A stretch of 64,000 nucleotides of DNA from Cunninghamella blakesleeana (lineage: Eukaryota; Mucoromycota; Mucoromycetes; Mucorales; Cunninghamellaceae): positions 7,314,001-7,378,000 of the forward strand of contig JAFCIZ010000001.1 of the NCBI GenBank assembly GCA_017871115.1, given 5' to 3'. The notes under the pieces are model-generated. The model worked only from the letters and a program-made list of their open reading frames with translations, did not search any database and was not told where the DNA came from. The position numbers and the translations under genes are program-made. Positions 13,761 to 24,700 of the stretch are shown one piece after another (position 1 is the first letter of the stretch; the number at the start of each line of letters is the position of its first letter).

Positions 13761-14878
13761 AAAGAAAAATTCATATTTGAACTGATTAAAGTTGCATATT
13801 ATCATCATCTGCTAATCAATCAATCATACCCCTAATAAAATAAATAATAAATAATATAATAATAATTTTGATAGTTTCATCATACATTTATTCATTCTCA
13901 ATAATTTTATTACTAAACTATATATTTATTTCCTTTTTGTTTTTTATCCACTCATTTTACACACAAACACACGTTCATTACATATATGTGCACATACATT
14001 TTACATATTATCTCCTTTTACTTTCTCTCTTCCTCCTTCTTATGTATGATTTAAGCTTTTATTTTTCGGTTTCATATCAAAGATATTAGAAACTCCATTC
14101 ATTTTAAATGATTAAAAAAATGCACTAAGGTACATGGACACATAAAGGAACGACATTGATCAATAAATCATTTATTTATTTATTTATATCATTTTTTATG
14201 ATTTATTACTGTTTAACCGAAATAAAATAAAAATAAAAAAGGATTGAAAAAAATTTAATTAGAAATAAATAATAAAAAGTATAAAAAATAGTTATCTCTT
14301 AATTTTTAGAAAGTAGACAGGTTAAGATATTATATAACCATTGCATAAAAGCATTAACTCTATTATGTATATGTGAGTTTGAATTTATTATATTGAAATG
14401 CCGATTTTTTTTTATGTTGATCGAACTTTTTTAATTAAAAAACTGTTGTTTTATTATTTATTGTTAGATGATCATGATTATAATAATAGAACAACTAAAA
14501 TGATACTATTTAAAATTACAATTTATAAAAAATTTATATAATTGATTTTTAACTATTTCAATAAATTTCTCCACCTTTGATTTAGTATGATTAAAAAAAT
14601 TAAGGGGAAAATGGCTTCCATTTTTTTGACAATTTGTCATAAACCTAACCATTATTTTTACAGTATATAGTTCTATGTTAGGAGTTGATGTGGATACAAA
14701 AAAAGATATATATATAATCAAGGGGAAAGAGAGTGAAGGGGAAAAAGTAAAACTTGATCTATCTTGCTAACTAAAAAAGTGATATAAAGAATCCAAAAAA
14801 AAATAATCTACTTTCTTTTCTCTTCTCTTTTCTCTCTCTCTCTCTCTCTTTTTTTTTTTTTACAATTCAATTAATATT
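13761..14878. other. Intergenic between MTRFR and the proline-rich unknown
   Basis: A little over 1.1 kb. A 71-codon minus-strand frame at 14506-14721 has no recognisable family and was not called. A CT-rich pyrimidine run (about 14832-14862) lies directly upstream of the next start codon, where it could be a leader or promoter element. Nothing else is visible. Confidence 0.6.
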
Positions 14879-15228
14879 ATGGTATTTCCAACAGGGTCTT
14901 ATTCTACAAAGATCAATAATAAATTAAATACCAAAAATAAATCTACTTATCGTCCTCCTAAAGTTGGACCTAGGCATGCACCAAATATTTATGATCGTAT
15001 CGCTGCATATGATCGAGCATTTCAAAGATGTATGACTATGGATTCAAAGTTATCTTCATGGAGACTTAGAATGGAACAAAAAGGTTTACCGCAACCTTTA
15101 TTAGAAGGTAATATAATTAATTGTAATAGTAATAATAAATAGTATCATCGCCACGATCTATATATTTAATTATTCAATATTTTATTATAATTCTATGTAG
15201 GCTATAAATATACAAAAAAATCCTATAC

Positions 15229-15276
<48 letters not shown>

Positions 15277-15802
15277 ATCTATCAGTAATAATAATATCAT
15301 TAATAATTATAATAATCCAATCCATTCCACTTTTGATATTCCAACTCCTAAACCATCTGTAAGTCGACGCATTATCAATCGACTGTCCTCTTCTAAATCC
15401 ACTATATTACAAACAAAAAAAGTATCCCCTATCCATTATACTATCAATAATAATAATAACAATGATCCAAAAAAGAGTCCTAAACCTAATAGTAATAAAA
15501 ATATAAACCAAGGCCCTTATTACATATCCAGTCCAATATTAATTAATACTACTCCCTTACCACCACTTCCACCTCCACCTCCACCTCCTCCTCATAAAAT
15601 ATTTAATCGATCTTCTTCACTTAGTCCTCCTTCGTCTACTTCTACCTCTCCAAAAACAATATCACAGGATAGACGAAAGCTATATCTTGCTTCTCGCTCT
15701 TCTTTAATAGTTCCAACTCATTGCGCACTTGATGATAAATTATTACAAAAAAGACATAGTGATGTATTATCTCATTATCGTCAACAACAGCCTTGGCAAT
15801 AA
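14879..15802 (+). CDS. Unrecognised low-complexity protein with polyproline and Asn tracts
   Basis: I do not recognise this gene. Two exons (14879-15107, 15201-15802) give 276 residues. The N-terminal 75 residues look like a real conserved module: RPPKVGPRHAPNIYDRIAAY then DRAFQRCMTMDSKLSSWRLR, ending KGLPQPLLEGYKY, with mixed composition and predicted helix. After the intron the chain becomes low-complexity: about fifteen Asn encoded by an AAT array, Ser/Thr/Lys/Pro-rich segments, and a PPLPPPPPPPP stretch of the kind bound by SH3, WW or profilin domains. The C-terminus (SLIVPTHCALDDKLLQKRHS) regains ordered composition. The frame stays open through the AAT array and codon use is ordinary, so I take it as a real gene, possibly a cytoskeletal or signalling adaptor; that role is a guess. 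Confidence 0.7.
15230..15274 (+). repeat. Coding (AAT)15 array (polyasparagine)
   Basis: Fifteen AAT units in frame as Asn codons within exon 2 of the proline-rich unknown. Same unit as the intronic arrays, here translated. Confidence 0.95.
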
Positions 15803-16357
15803 AAATAAATATATATATATAGACTATATCTTTGTATTAAATAAATAAAATATTTATATATTTATATTTAAAAAAAAAAAATGAAAGAGGAGGAATTAAA
15901 AAGGAAATAAAGGGAATATAAATTTATTTATTTTACAGCAAAAGAAATTTGAACTATCATTCACGTGATTTTACAACCAATAGAAAGTTACACATGGCCC
16001 AAAAAATGTTGGGTTCATTTTTATATATATATATTTATATATATATTAAAATAATAATATAATAAAATATAATAATATTTGATCTTATGATAAATAACAT
16101 AGCATAGCATATTTATTTATTATTATTATATAAACCAATTAAATAAAATAAATGACCTTCAACTTGACAGTTCATAAGGTTTAAAAAAGAAAAATAATCT
16201 TATTTCATTTTATGGCCCGAGTGGTTCCTTTTTTTTTTATTTTAAAATAAAAATTTAAAATTTAGTCCCTTTTTTTTTCGCTTCCTTCTCTCTTTCCCTC
16301 TCTTTTTTTTTTTTAGTTTAAATATACACACAAAAAAATATACCTTTATTTAATACT
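15803..16357. other. Intergenic between the proline-rich unknown and PCT1
   Basis: About 550 bp of AT-rich sequence with a CT-rich run at about 16280-16315 upstream of PCT1. A tRNA A-box-like word near 16212 was rejected because no B box or cloverleaf follows. Confidence 0.6.
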
Positions 16358-17767
16358 ATGGGTAAATGATATATATATATTTACTCATTTATAATACTTT
16401 TTATACATTATAATAATAGCTCACTTAATTTATATTTTATTATTTCTAATTAAAAGTAGAAACCGCTGCTAGTCCTAAAACATCGCCTAAACCTACTTCT
16501 TTACAGCCAACAAATAAGGTGTCATTAAAACTTGGTGAAGGTTATGACTTTAAAGTAAACGAGGTAATTTATTATTATTTTTCTTTATACTAAAAATTAA
16601 TAGGAATATTGATATATAAAGGTAAAGAGAAGGGAAAAATAAACAGTGGCCTGACTATACATATCATATATGTATGTATATATCTATTCTATTATATTAT
16701 ATAGCCACCTACCGATCGACCTGTACGTATTTATGCTGATGGAATATATGACTTATGTCATTTTGGTCATGCTAAAGCTTTAGAACAAGCAAAAAAAGCC
16801 TTTGATAACGTTTATTTACTTGTTGGAGGTATGTATAAATGTATAAAATAAAAACAAGAATCGATCAATTCCTATATATAAACCTTATTTATATATTTAT
16901 TCCTCTTTTCTCATTTTATTTTTATATCTTTTGAAAATAGTTTGTAATGATCAAGAAACGCACAAGCGTAAAGGAAAAACAGTAATGAATGATAAAGAAC
17001 GATATGAGGCCATGAGACATATTAAATGGGTAGATGAGGTAATTGAAGATGCACCATGGGTTATTACACAAGAATTCATTGACCAACATCAAATTGACTA
17101 TGTAGCTCATGATGCTGAACCTTATCAATCATCAGAATCTGGGGATGTTTATGCGTTTGTGAAAGCTCAAGGCAAATTTTTACCAACACAACGTACTGAT
17201 GGGATATCTACTTCTGATTTGATCACTCGGATTGTGCGTGATTATGATGCTTATTTAAGAAGAAATTTAGAACGTGGGGTTTCTGCTAAAGATTTAAATA
17301 TTTCTTTCTTAAAAGTAAGTATAATAAATAATAATAATAGTATACATATATATATATATAATAAATATATCAAAATTAATAAATAAAATAAATTAAATAA
17401 AATTTTAATGGCTTTTACTACTATTAGGAGCAAGAAATCAAAACTAAAAAATCAATTGATGATATTCGAAAGCATATACTCAATGCTGTGTTGGATCATT
17501 TTGAACAAAGTCATGATCTTATCATGGGATTTGCAAGTCGATTTGGCGCTGAAACAGTAGTTGTAAGTGATAGCATGATGAAATATAAAATGCTTTTATT
17601 AATATATATGTACATATATACATATGCTTTTATTTTTATTATAATTATTTACATTTATTTATTTTATTCTATTGCTTTTTTTTTATTAGGAAAAATTCCT
17701 TAACAAAGGTCGCATATTATCTGGTAGAAATACTCCTACTAGCGTATTAAGTGATGAAGAAGACTAA
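16358..17767 (+). CDS. PCT1: Choline-phosphate cytidylyltransferase
   Basis: CTP:phosphocholine cytidylyltransferase, the rate-limiting step of the CDP-choline (Kennedy) route to phosphatidylcholine. Six exons: 16358-16361, 16457-16563, 16705-16828, 16941-17314, 17428-17562, 17690-17767, giving 273 residues. The first coding exon is only ATG-G; it is needed because the next exon has no ATG in frame. Motifs: [20 protein letters not shown] (the HxGH nucleotide-binding motif), [28 protein letters not shown], and the signature [19 protein letters not shown]. The signature and the single catalytic domain separate it from the ethanolamine enzyme (two domains). After the catalytic core only about 70 residues remain (a [13 protein letters not shown] helix, a [14 protein letters not shown] segment, then an acidic end), much shorter than in yeast or mammals, where this region holds the lipid-sensing amphipathic helix and a phosphorylated tail. 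Confidence 0.94.
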
Positions 17768-18185
17768 TTTTTTCTTTTTTACTATATATATTTCTCTTTA
17801 TTAGTATTATTACTATTCCACCATCTTCTCTTTTTCTCCCCTCTTTAACACACCTGTAACTTTAATTTTTATAATTTATACACTTTGATACACATTTTTT
17901 TATCATAGATATACATAAATATTTTTTCAACTCTAATTTTATTTTTTTTTATTTTTTTTTTTCGAATCGTTGTCATGTGATTACTTTATAATATCATCAT
18001 CATTCATGTATTTTATACAAATACATAGTTCAATATGTATTTCACTTTTTATTTGGTTGCTGTTTTTTTATTGCTAATTTTATTTTTATTGCTATAATGG
18101 TTCAATTTTTTTATAAAAAACCGTTCAATTATATCGTCACCACCTATTGTTTTTGAGTTTTTTTTAAAAAAATAAGAATGTTTTT
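17768..18185. other. Convergent intergenic region, PCT1 and SDHD
   Basis: About 420 bp of T-rich 3' flanks. No gene seen. Confidence 0.6.
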
Positions 18186-19084
18186 TTAAGCAGTCCAAGC
18201 ACGGGCAATTAATTCAGTAAGACCGATATCATGAGTATTGAATTGATAACAACCTACAAGAGTAGCAGCAGTAGTGGCATATAAAGCAGCATTCATGAAT
18301 TTGCCAAGAACGGGAGCTTTACGGGCGTTGAAATAATCTAAAATAAAATAAAAAAAATGAATAACAATATATAGATAAATATATAAATATAGAACTAATG
18401 ATGATTATCATGTAAGATGTATTGATTTAATATTATTATTTACCAGTAATACATGAATCAAAACCTATATATAATAATAATAATAATAATTTTTAAAGTG
18501 GTAGTGGTGAATAAATGGATTTTTTAATTTTAATTATTTTATATCTATATTTCTATATACGTATATTATTTATCTAACTCTTTTTATCAGCAGCAAAACT
18601 TTACCAAAATGAACATGAAGAGGTAAAACAACACCAAGAAGGGTATCAGTAACAGGAGAAGCACCAAAAGCAAATTGAGAACCAACAAGAGGGACTAAAG
18701 CTAAAGAAAGAGCACGTTCAGCATCCCAATGGTAGGAACCATGGAGACGATCAGGGGGAGGGGTGGTAACTGCATTGATTTGAGTAGGTACAGCTATTAG
18801 ATAATAATAAAATAATAATAAAGATGGATGAGTATAAAGGGTGGTTATTATTATCATTGTTATTATTATTATAAATAAAAATAGAGTGGTGAATAGTGTA
18901 TAAATAAAAATGAAGTAAATATAAACAAGGAGAGAAAAGATATATATAAACAATAACAAAATAATCGTACTAAACATTATCAATCCTTACAAGAGTGAAT
19001 TTTTACTAAACCCATAGGTTGTTGGCGAATAGCCATCATACGAGCAGTAGAACGAATAGTTGGTGATGCAAGACGAACAGACAT
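18186..19084 (-). CDS. SDHD: Succinate dehydrogenase membrane anchor subunit (CybS)
   Basis: Small membrane anchor of mitochondrial complex II, which helps hold heme b and ubiquinone. Four exons on the minus strand (18991-19084, 18605-18793, 18444-18464, 18186-18337) give 151 residues. The N-terminus (MSVRLASPTIRSTARMMAIR) is a typical presequence. Three hydrophobic segments follow: RALSLALVPLVGSQFAFGA, TLLGVVLPLHVHFG, and NAALYATTAATLVGCYQF. The LHVHFG histidines match the CybS heme-ligand region, and CITDYF carries the conserved Asp-Tyr near the quinone site. The C-terminus THDIGLTELIARAW matches the YHDVG...W end of animal SDHD. Exon 3 is only 21 bp and was placed by frame plus the DY motif. 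Codon use is noticeably more C-rich than in neighbours (for example gct, gtc and ctt over tta), as expected for a highly expressed gene. The related Tim18/Sdh4 paralogue is the main alternative. Confidence 0.92.
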
Positions 19085-19770
19085 TATATATAAAATTAAA
19101 ATAAAGAGTGGGGAGTAAGAAAAAAAAAAAATGTAATAAGAGAGGAAAAAAAAAAAAAGAGAAAGAGAGACACGTACAAAAAAAAAGAGATCCTGATAAA
19201 AAAACTTCCAACCATCCCCTGCCCTGCTAATTTTTTAAATTCCGTCCATTTTTTTTATATGGATTATAACAACCTGGGGATCATTTATAAACGTTTATAT
19301 TAAATATTATTATTATACCAACTCTTATATTAACAGTTGAATGAGCTTAATAAATAGAAATGATACTTTTTTTCTTCACTCCTTCCAAATCTTCTTTATT
19401 AAGCACTATAAGTAAATAATTAGGGTTATTTTTATAGAAATATTACACTTTTATTATACTTTACATATTTTTATATATATTTATGTTGAAAGATCAAACA
19501 TAAATAAAAAAATAGTAAATGGCGTTTTATATATATTTACACTATTTTATTTATTTATTTATTTCTCCATATTACTGATTTTCAATTTTGTATTACAATG
19601 ATTAATTTTTTTTGTGTGGGTTGAATTTTAAATTAAAATGGCAGGAAGAAATAAAAAAAATAAGCTTTTTTTCTTTTTTTTTCGCTCCTCTTTTCACTTT
19701 TTATTTTTAAAACTTATCATAAAAAGTAATAATAGATTAATATTCTATTATTTCTTCTCATTCTATTGAA
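19085..19770. other. Divergent intergenic region, SDHD and ELMO
   Basis: About 690 bp between start codons. The SDHD side is purine-rich on the plus strand (19110-19190), that is pyrimidine-rich on the SDHD strand. No further gene seen. Confidence 0.6.
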
Positions 19771-21430
19771 ATGAGTGATATCAGTCCAACAGCAAACGAA
19801 GCAGAAAATGTTGTCAAACGTATGTCAGCAGGAGCAACCATTTCAGATCAAGTTTCAGCTACTTCATCCAACAAAGATGATAAAGTATTAAAAATGGCCA
19901 CTTTTTCTCTTCAAAAATATTTAAAAGTAATAAGAACTGTAACAATAATGATATTTGGTTTTTTATGATTGAATAAATATATCTATTATATATATATTTA
20001 TATACCTCTTTTAATTTTTCTTCTTCTTCTTCTTCTCTAGGAACCTGACTTTGCTTCTGAATTTCTTGAACGTGGAGGATTAGAATCATTATGTGAAATC
20101 ATCAAAAAAGCTAGTGGAAATACTTTAGCTTATGCTTTAAATTCATTTACTTCATTAATGGAGCATAATACAGGTTGGGATTCTTTATCAGAGGACTTTG
20201 TAGTTGAAATAGCGCATATTGTTGTTAATGAAACTTTAGTAACTATCGGTAGACCTGCAACTGCTATACTTATAAAAATCGTTACAGCAAATGATCAATA
20301 TCAAATTTTACCTTCTTCGGAGGATAACACTAACCAAAATAATAATAATACACAAGAAAAGCAATCCAATAACACTTCTACAACTGTAGCAGTTGATGGT
20401 GATAATCATAACGAAAATAAAAATGAAGATAATTTACCATCTAATAATAATAAAAAAATGGTATTTGGTTATCCTATACTTCAAAAAGCAATTGAAAAAG
20501 AGCCTCAACTATTACCTACTTTGGTACAGCGATTACAAAGTCAAGATTATACCTTATGTCTTAATAGTTTAGCTTTATTAACCGCTATGCTTAAAACAGT
20601 GACAGAGGAACATCGGAATGAATTGCCTGAAAGATTGGACCAATTAGGCATATCAAAAAATATTGTGGTAAGTATTTTAATGTATATGTTTATACATTAA
20701 AGAAAATAAAAATAAGAAATATGTAATAGATATAAAAAATGGGTACTTCATGTTATTTATTTATTTAATTTTTTTTCTTTCTATTTAGCGCATTATGAAT
20801 AATCATCTTTCTGAAGAGCTAAAAGGTCAACTATTAGAATATCAAACAGCAGACATACAGAATGCAGTACAAAGAAGAAAAACCCCAGTATCCTTAAATA
20901 ATACAAAAGATATGAAAATGTTGAATGAAATTTGGGACGCAGCTAAAGTATCAACTATTCAAATTCATGGCGCACGTAAATGGAAAAAGATTGGCTTTTC
21001 GGTAATACCCAATGATTTTTTTAAATAAAATGAAATAGAATAAAAAGGATTTATATGTATATATATGGGATAAACCTTTAATACTGTCATCTTTATTCAC
21101 TTTTTTGTATTTTATAGTCTGAATCGCCACAAAAAGAATTTAGTAGAACTGGGTTATTTGGTTTACAAAGAATGCATGCTTTTGTGATGCAAAATCAAGA
21201 CTTATTTTCAAAAGTATATATAAATGCTTATATAAAAATATATATTAATAAAAATAATGAGAGAAAGAAACAGGTATATTAACTTGTATAAATTTATTAT
21301 AGATGATCTTAGAACAAATACATAGACCCGAAAACAAACGCTGTTTATTTGCTAAAGCTAGTTGTGAAGTTACTGAATTAATATTTAGCCATTGGAATAT
21401 CAACTCTAGATGTAATTTTATGAAAGAAGC

Positions 21431-21461
<31 letters not shown>

Positions 21462-21830
21462 TAAAAGTAATCTCTATAAACTAATCATTATACTAAATAT
21501 TTATACGATAATATAGATATTGCTGCTAATTTAGAACCCATCATGATGTATATGGATCGTGTACAAGCATCTACTTTACAGCTCTTCTTTCGTATATTTC
21601 AAGATATGGAGGCAACGAGCTCTGATTTTTCCAAAGTATCGGCTCTTGTTCGCAGTCAGTTACGTGCGGTACTAAAAAGTGAAAGTGGCAAAGATATAGG
21701 TGAGTTTGAACGGGCAATGAGTGGAACCCCATATCAAATTATTCGGGATCGTAGATTGAAAGAATTAGAATGGGCTGATGATTTATTGGGACGTGAAGCA
21801 ATTAAGTAAGTCTTTTTATTTATTTATTTT

Positions 21831-21904
<74 letters not shown>

Positions 21905-22877
21905 AGAAAAAGAGAAAAAAATATAATTATATAAAATATGAATAGGATGATTATCTAGATAGCTTATTAACATAATACTTATTTATGAATTCGCATTTTA
22001 ATTTAGAAATCTCCGTGCAAGACTAAATAAGCAATCTTATGATTTTATTAAAAAGCAAAGAATTAATTGTTTACTACAAGGTGCTTGGTTTCCGTCTCCG
22101 TTAATTTCACAAAGATCTAATTCAATAGCAACAGTCAATGGCAATGTGATAGGTGGTAATGATTTAATTGGAAGTAGCGGTAGTGGAAGCGGTAGTGGTC
22201 ATCATCCCAGTAAACGATGGCGATATTATAAACTATGTCCCTCAAAGAAATGTCTACAATTTGGTGATTTTTCAGAAAGAATAGCTCCAACTATTAAAGA
22301 ATTTGATAAATTACCCAATAAAGTGGATCTTCATAAAGTTATTGAAATTCGTACAATTCGTAAAGGGTCTAATGTAGGCGTCTCATCACTTTTCCCTAGC
22401 CCTCCTAATCAACCTATTTTAACATCAGCTACCGCTACAAACGCAACCGCAACAGGAGCAGCAACAGCAATGGCTCTGACTTCATCCTCTGGCGGCGGTG
22501 TTGGAAATAACAACAATAATAGTAATAATAATATGTTATCCTCCTCCTACGCCTCTCAATTTTCAAATGAATACTCTTCTTCTTCCTCTACATCTGCTTT
22601 ATCATTTGCTTTATTTAATGAAAATAATATTCCTATTGTTGAATTCATATGTGCTACATCCGAACAAGCTTCAGAATGGAAAGATGGGTTTAGTATGTTG
22701 TTAGATAAAGGCATCACAAGTAAAGAAACAGCAGAATACCTTCACTCATTAACTGAGATTGGTGTCAAGGTTAAATTATTACAAATTGCTGGGGATCGTG
22801 TGGAAGTACCGGATAAATCTTTGGAAATACCTCCTTTACCTACTGGCCCTAATACTAGGTTTTATTATGATATTTAA
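19771..22877 (+). CDS. ELMO/CED-12 family engulfment and motility protein
   Basis: ELMO-type scaffold; in other organisms it pairs with DOCK180-family exchange factors to activate Rac at the membrane. Seven exons (19771-19926, 20041-20667, 20789-21001, 21118-21213, 21303-21411, 21517-21805, 22007-22877) give 786 residues. An N-terminal armadillo-like region (starting near FSLQKYLKEPDFASEFLERG, about 45-330) carries an Asn-rich insert. The ELMO domain follows (RTGLFGLQRMHAFVM, CEVTELIFSHW), then helices around YMDRVQASTLQLFFRIFQDM. The last exon encodes a PH domain (RRWRYYKL-like start at KRWRYYKLCPSKKCLQFGDF, end at EQASEWKDGFSMLLD) split by a Gly/Ser/Ala/Thr/Asn-rich insert, and ends with a PxxP tail (EIPPLPTGPNTRFYYDI) as in animal ELMO. 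Domain order and tail together make this assignment firm. An (AAT)n array sits in the last intron. Confidence 0.9.
21833..21900. repeat. (AAT)n microsatellite, about 22 units, in an ELMO intron
   Basis: Near-perfect trinucleotide array between exons 6 and 7 of the ELMO gene. Confidence 0.96.
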
Positions 22878-24475
22878 AAAAATATTGAACAAAAAATTAC
22901 TATTATTATTTTTATTATACTTTATCTATTCCTATTTTCTTTCATGCTTTTTTTAACTTAAAAAAGTATACACTTGTTAAATTATTTATTATTTCTATAA
23001 TACTTTCTACCAATTGATTGATTAAACAATAATAATTATAATAAATGATTATACCCAATGGCCAAAAAAATAAGATAAAAAAAGGTAATTCTTTTAATAT
23101 ATATATATAAATGTTAAATAATGATAAAGGAAAACTTTTTTCTTTTCATATTTTTTTCTATAATCTTTTATTTTTCATTTTACTTCCTGTTCTTTTTTTA
23201 ATTTATTCATTATATTATTTTAGGTATCATTCAAAAAAGCATTAAAAAATAAGAGAGAAATAAATTCACATCTATTTTAATCCACATTTTAAAAACAAAA
23301 ATAAGTTGATTCTGGAGTCCCTTTATTCATCGTTATACTATCATTAAATTGGCAATATGCGTTAGGATGGCTAATACTACGGATATTAGTTTAAGTGAAC
23401 ATATTCACATTATATTAATTAATCATTAGATTATATATCCAATTTACTATATACTATCTCTCCAACCCCTGTTAATTTATTTTGTCCTGACTTTTCCCGG
23501 TCTCCAATTTTTATTTTATTTTTTACAAAACTTACCCTTAAGGCACAGTCAATTATGTTACAATAACTTGATCATCTAATGCTGTGTACTAATAAATAAA
23601 TAATATTCCGCCATGTTATAGAGTTAAATAATAATAGTATAAAATTTGTTCGCATAACAAAATATGCGCTACTAATCTCATTACTTCTTGCTAAAATAGT
23701 TATATATATAACGGCTTACTAAGATACCAAATTGATTCAAAAACTGGACGATATATTCTATTACCAAAAAGTATATAATTATAAAAATAAGAATAATATC
23801 CAATCAGGTTGAATAAGCCAGAGCATTACATTGAATGAAAAAAAATTATTAACAGCTTGAGCAAAAAAAAAAGTAAAATCTTGGATAAGAAAAGAGTAAA
23901 TACTTGAGCAAAAAAAGTCATCTTGGGTAAAAAAGAACAAAAATACTTTGTATTATTAATAACAAAATGGCCGCCTTCAAAAATAAAAGGTCAACCTAGA
24001 ATAATAAAAATCTAATCAAAAGTTGTTCAAAAAAACAACCAAGAATCAAAAAGACTAACCCAATATTATAAAAACCAAGCCAAAAATCAAAATAAATATC
24101 ACCAGGATTAAAAGTTTATTTATAATAATAAGTGGTTGCCACTAGGAATAAATAGCAAAAAGACAACACCAGCAATTAGAAAAGGGAATCAAGAATGAGA
24201 AATCAAAAGAACTAGAAATCTTAAATTAATCTACTTTATTAATTCAAATAATATATATTTATATATTAGCTTCATTTTGCTACAATAAGTATATATATAT
24301 ATATATAATAGAAATAATATTTTAAGCATAAAGGAACTTTTAATTACAAAATATTAAAAGGATCCGTCATCAAAATACAGTGATAATTATTTAACAGTAT
24401 AAACATATTTTATTAACTCAAAAAAAAAAAAAAAATAGTCCTGCATAATTTAAATTACATGTTACATTACTTTAT

Positions 24476-24508
<33 letters not shown>

Positions 24509-24700
24509 GATAGATAGATATATGTATAGAAAGAAAGTATATACGTGCGTATGGATTTAAATTAAATAATAAACTGAAAAAAAGCGGTTTTTGTTTATAT
24601 ATATCAATATATCCAATTCTTATTCCTACATATGTATTCTTTCTTTTTTTTTTTGTTTTAATTTATTTTTTTATATGAAGAGTGTTATGAAGTTTGATAT
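22878..24700. other. Large gene-free gap between ELMO and the SNF2 ATPase
   Basis: About 1.8 kb between convergent genes, the longest gap in the window. I found no credible ORF. Within it, about 23820-24230 differs in texture: purine-rich, with a degenerate word of the form cttgRgYaaaaaa repeated several times. About 24480-24530 has CA, AT and GATA dinucleotide or tetranucleotide runs. It could be a decayed mobile element, but no coding remnant, terminal repeat or target duplication was recognised. Confidence 0.55.
23850..23945 (+). repeat. Degenerate short tandem motif cttgRgYaaaaaa
   Basis: Four loose copies of a cttg(a/g)(g/a)... A-run word at about 23855, 23879, 23901 and 23923, spaced 22-24 bp, within the ELMO-SNF2 gap. 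Confidence 0.5.

Noticed and set aside
14506..14721. 71-codon minus-strand frame
   Set aside because: No recognisable domain and no splice partners. A decayed fragment cannot be excluded but cannot be supported.
16205..16230. tRNA A-box-like word (tggcccgagtggtt) upstream of PCT1
   Set aside because: It has one extra base relative to the consensus; no B box, no cloverleaf arms and only T/A runs follow.
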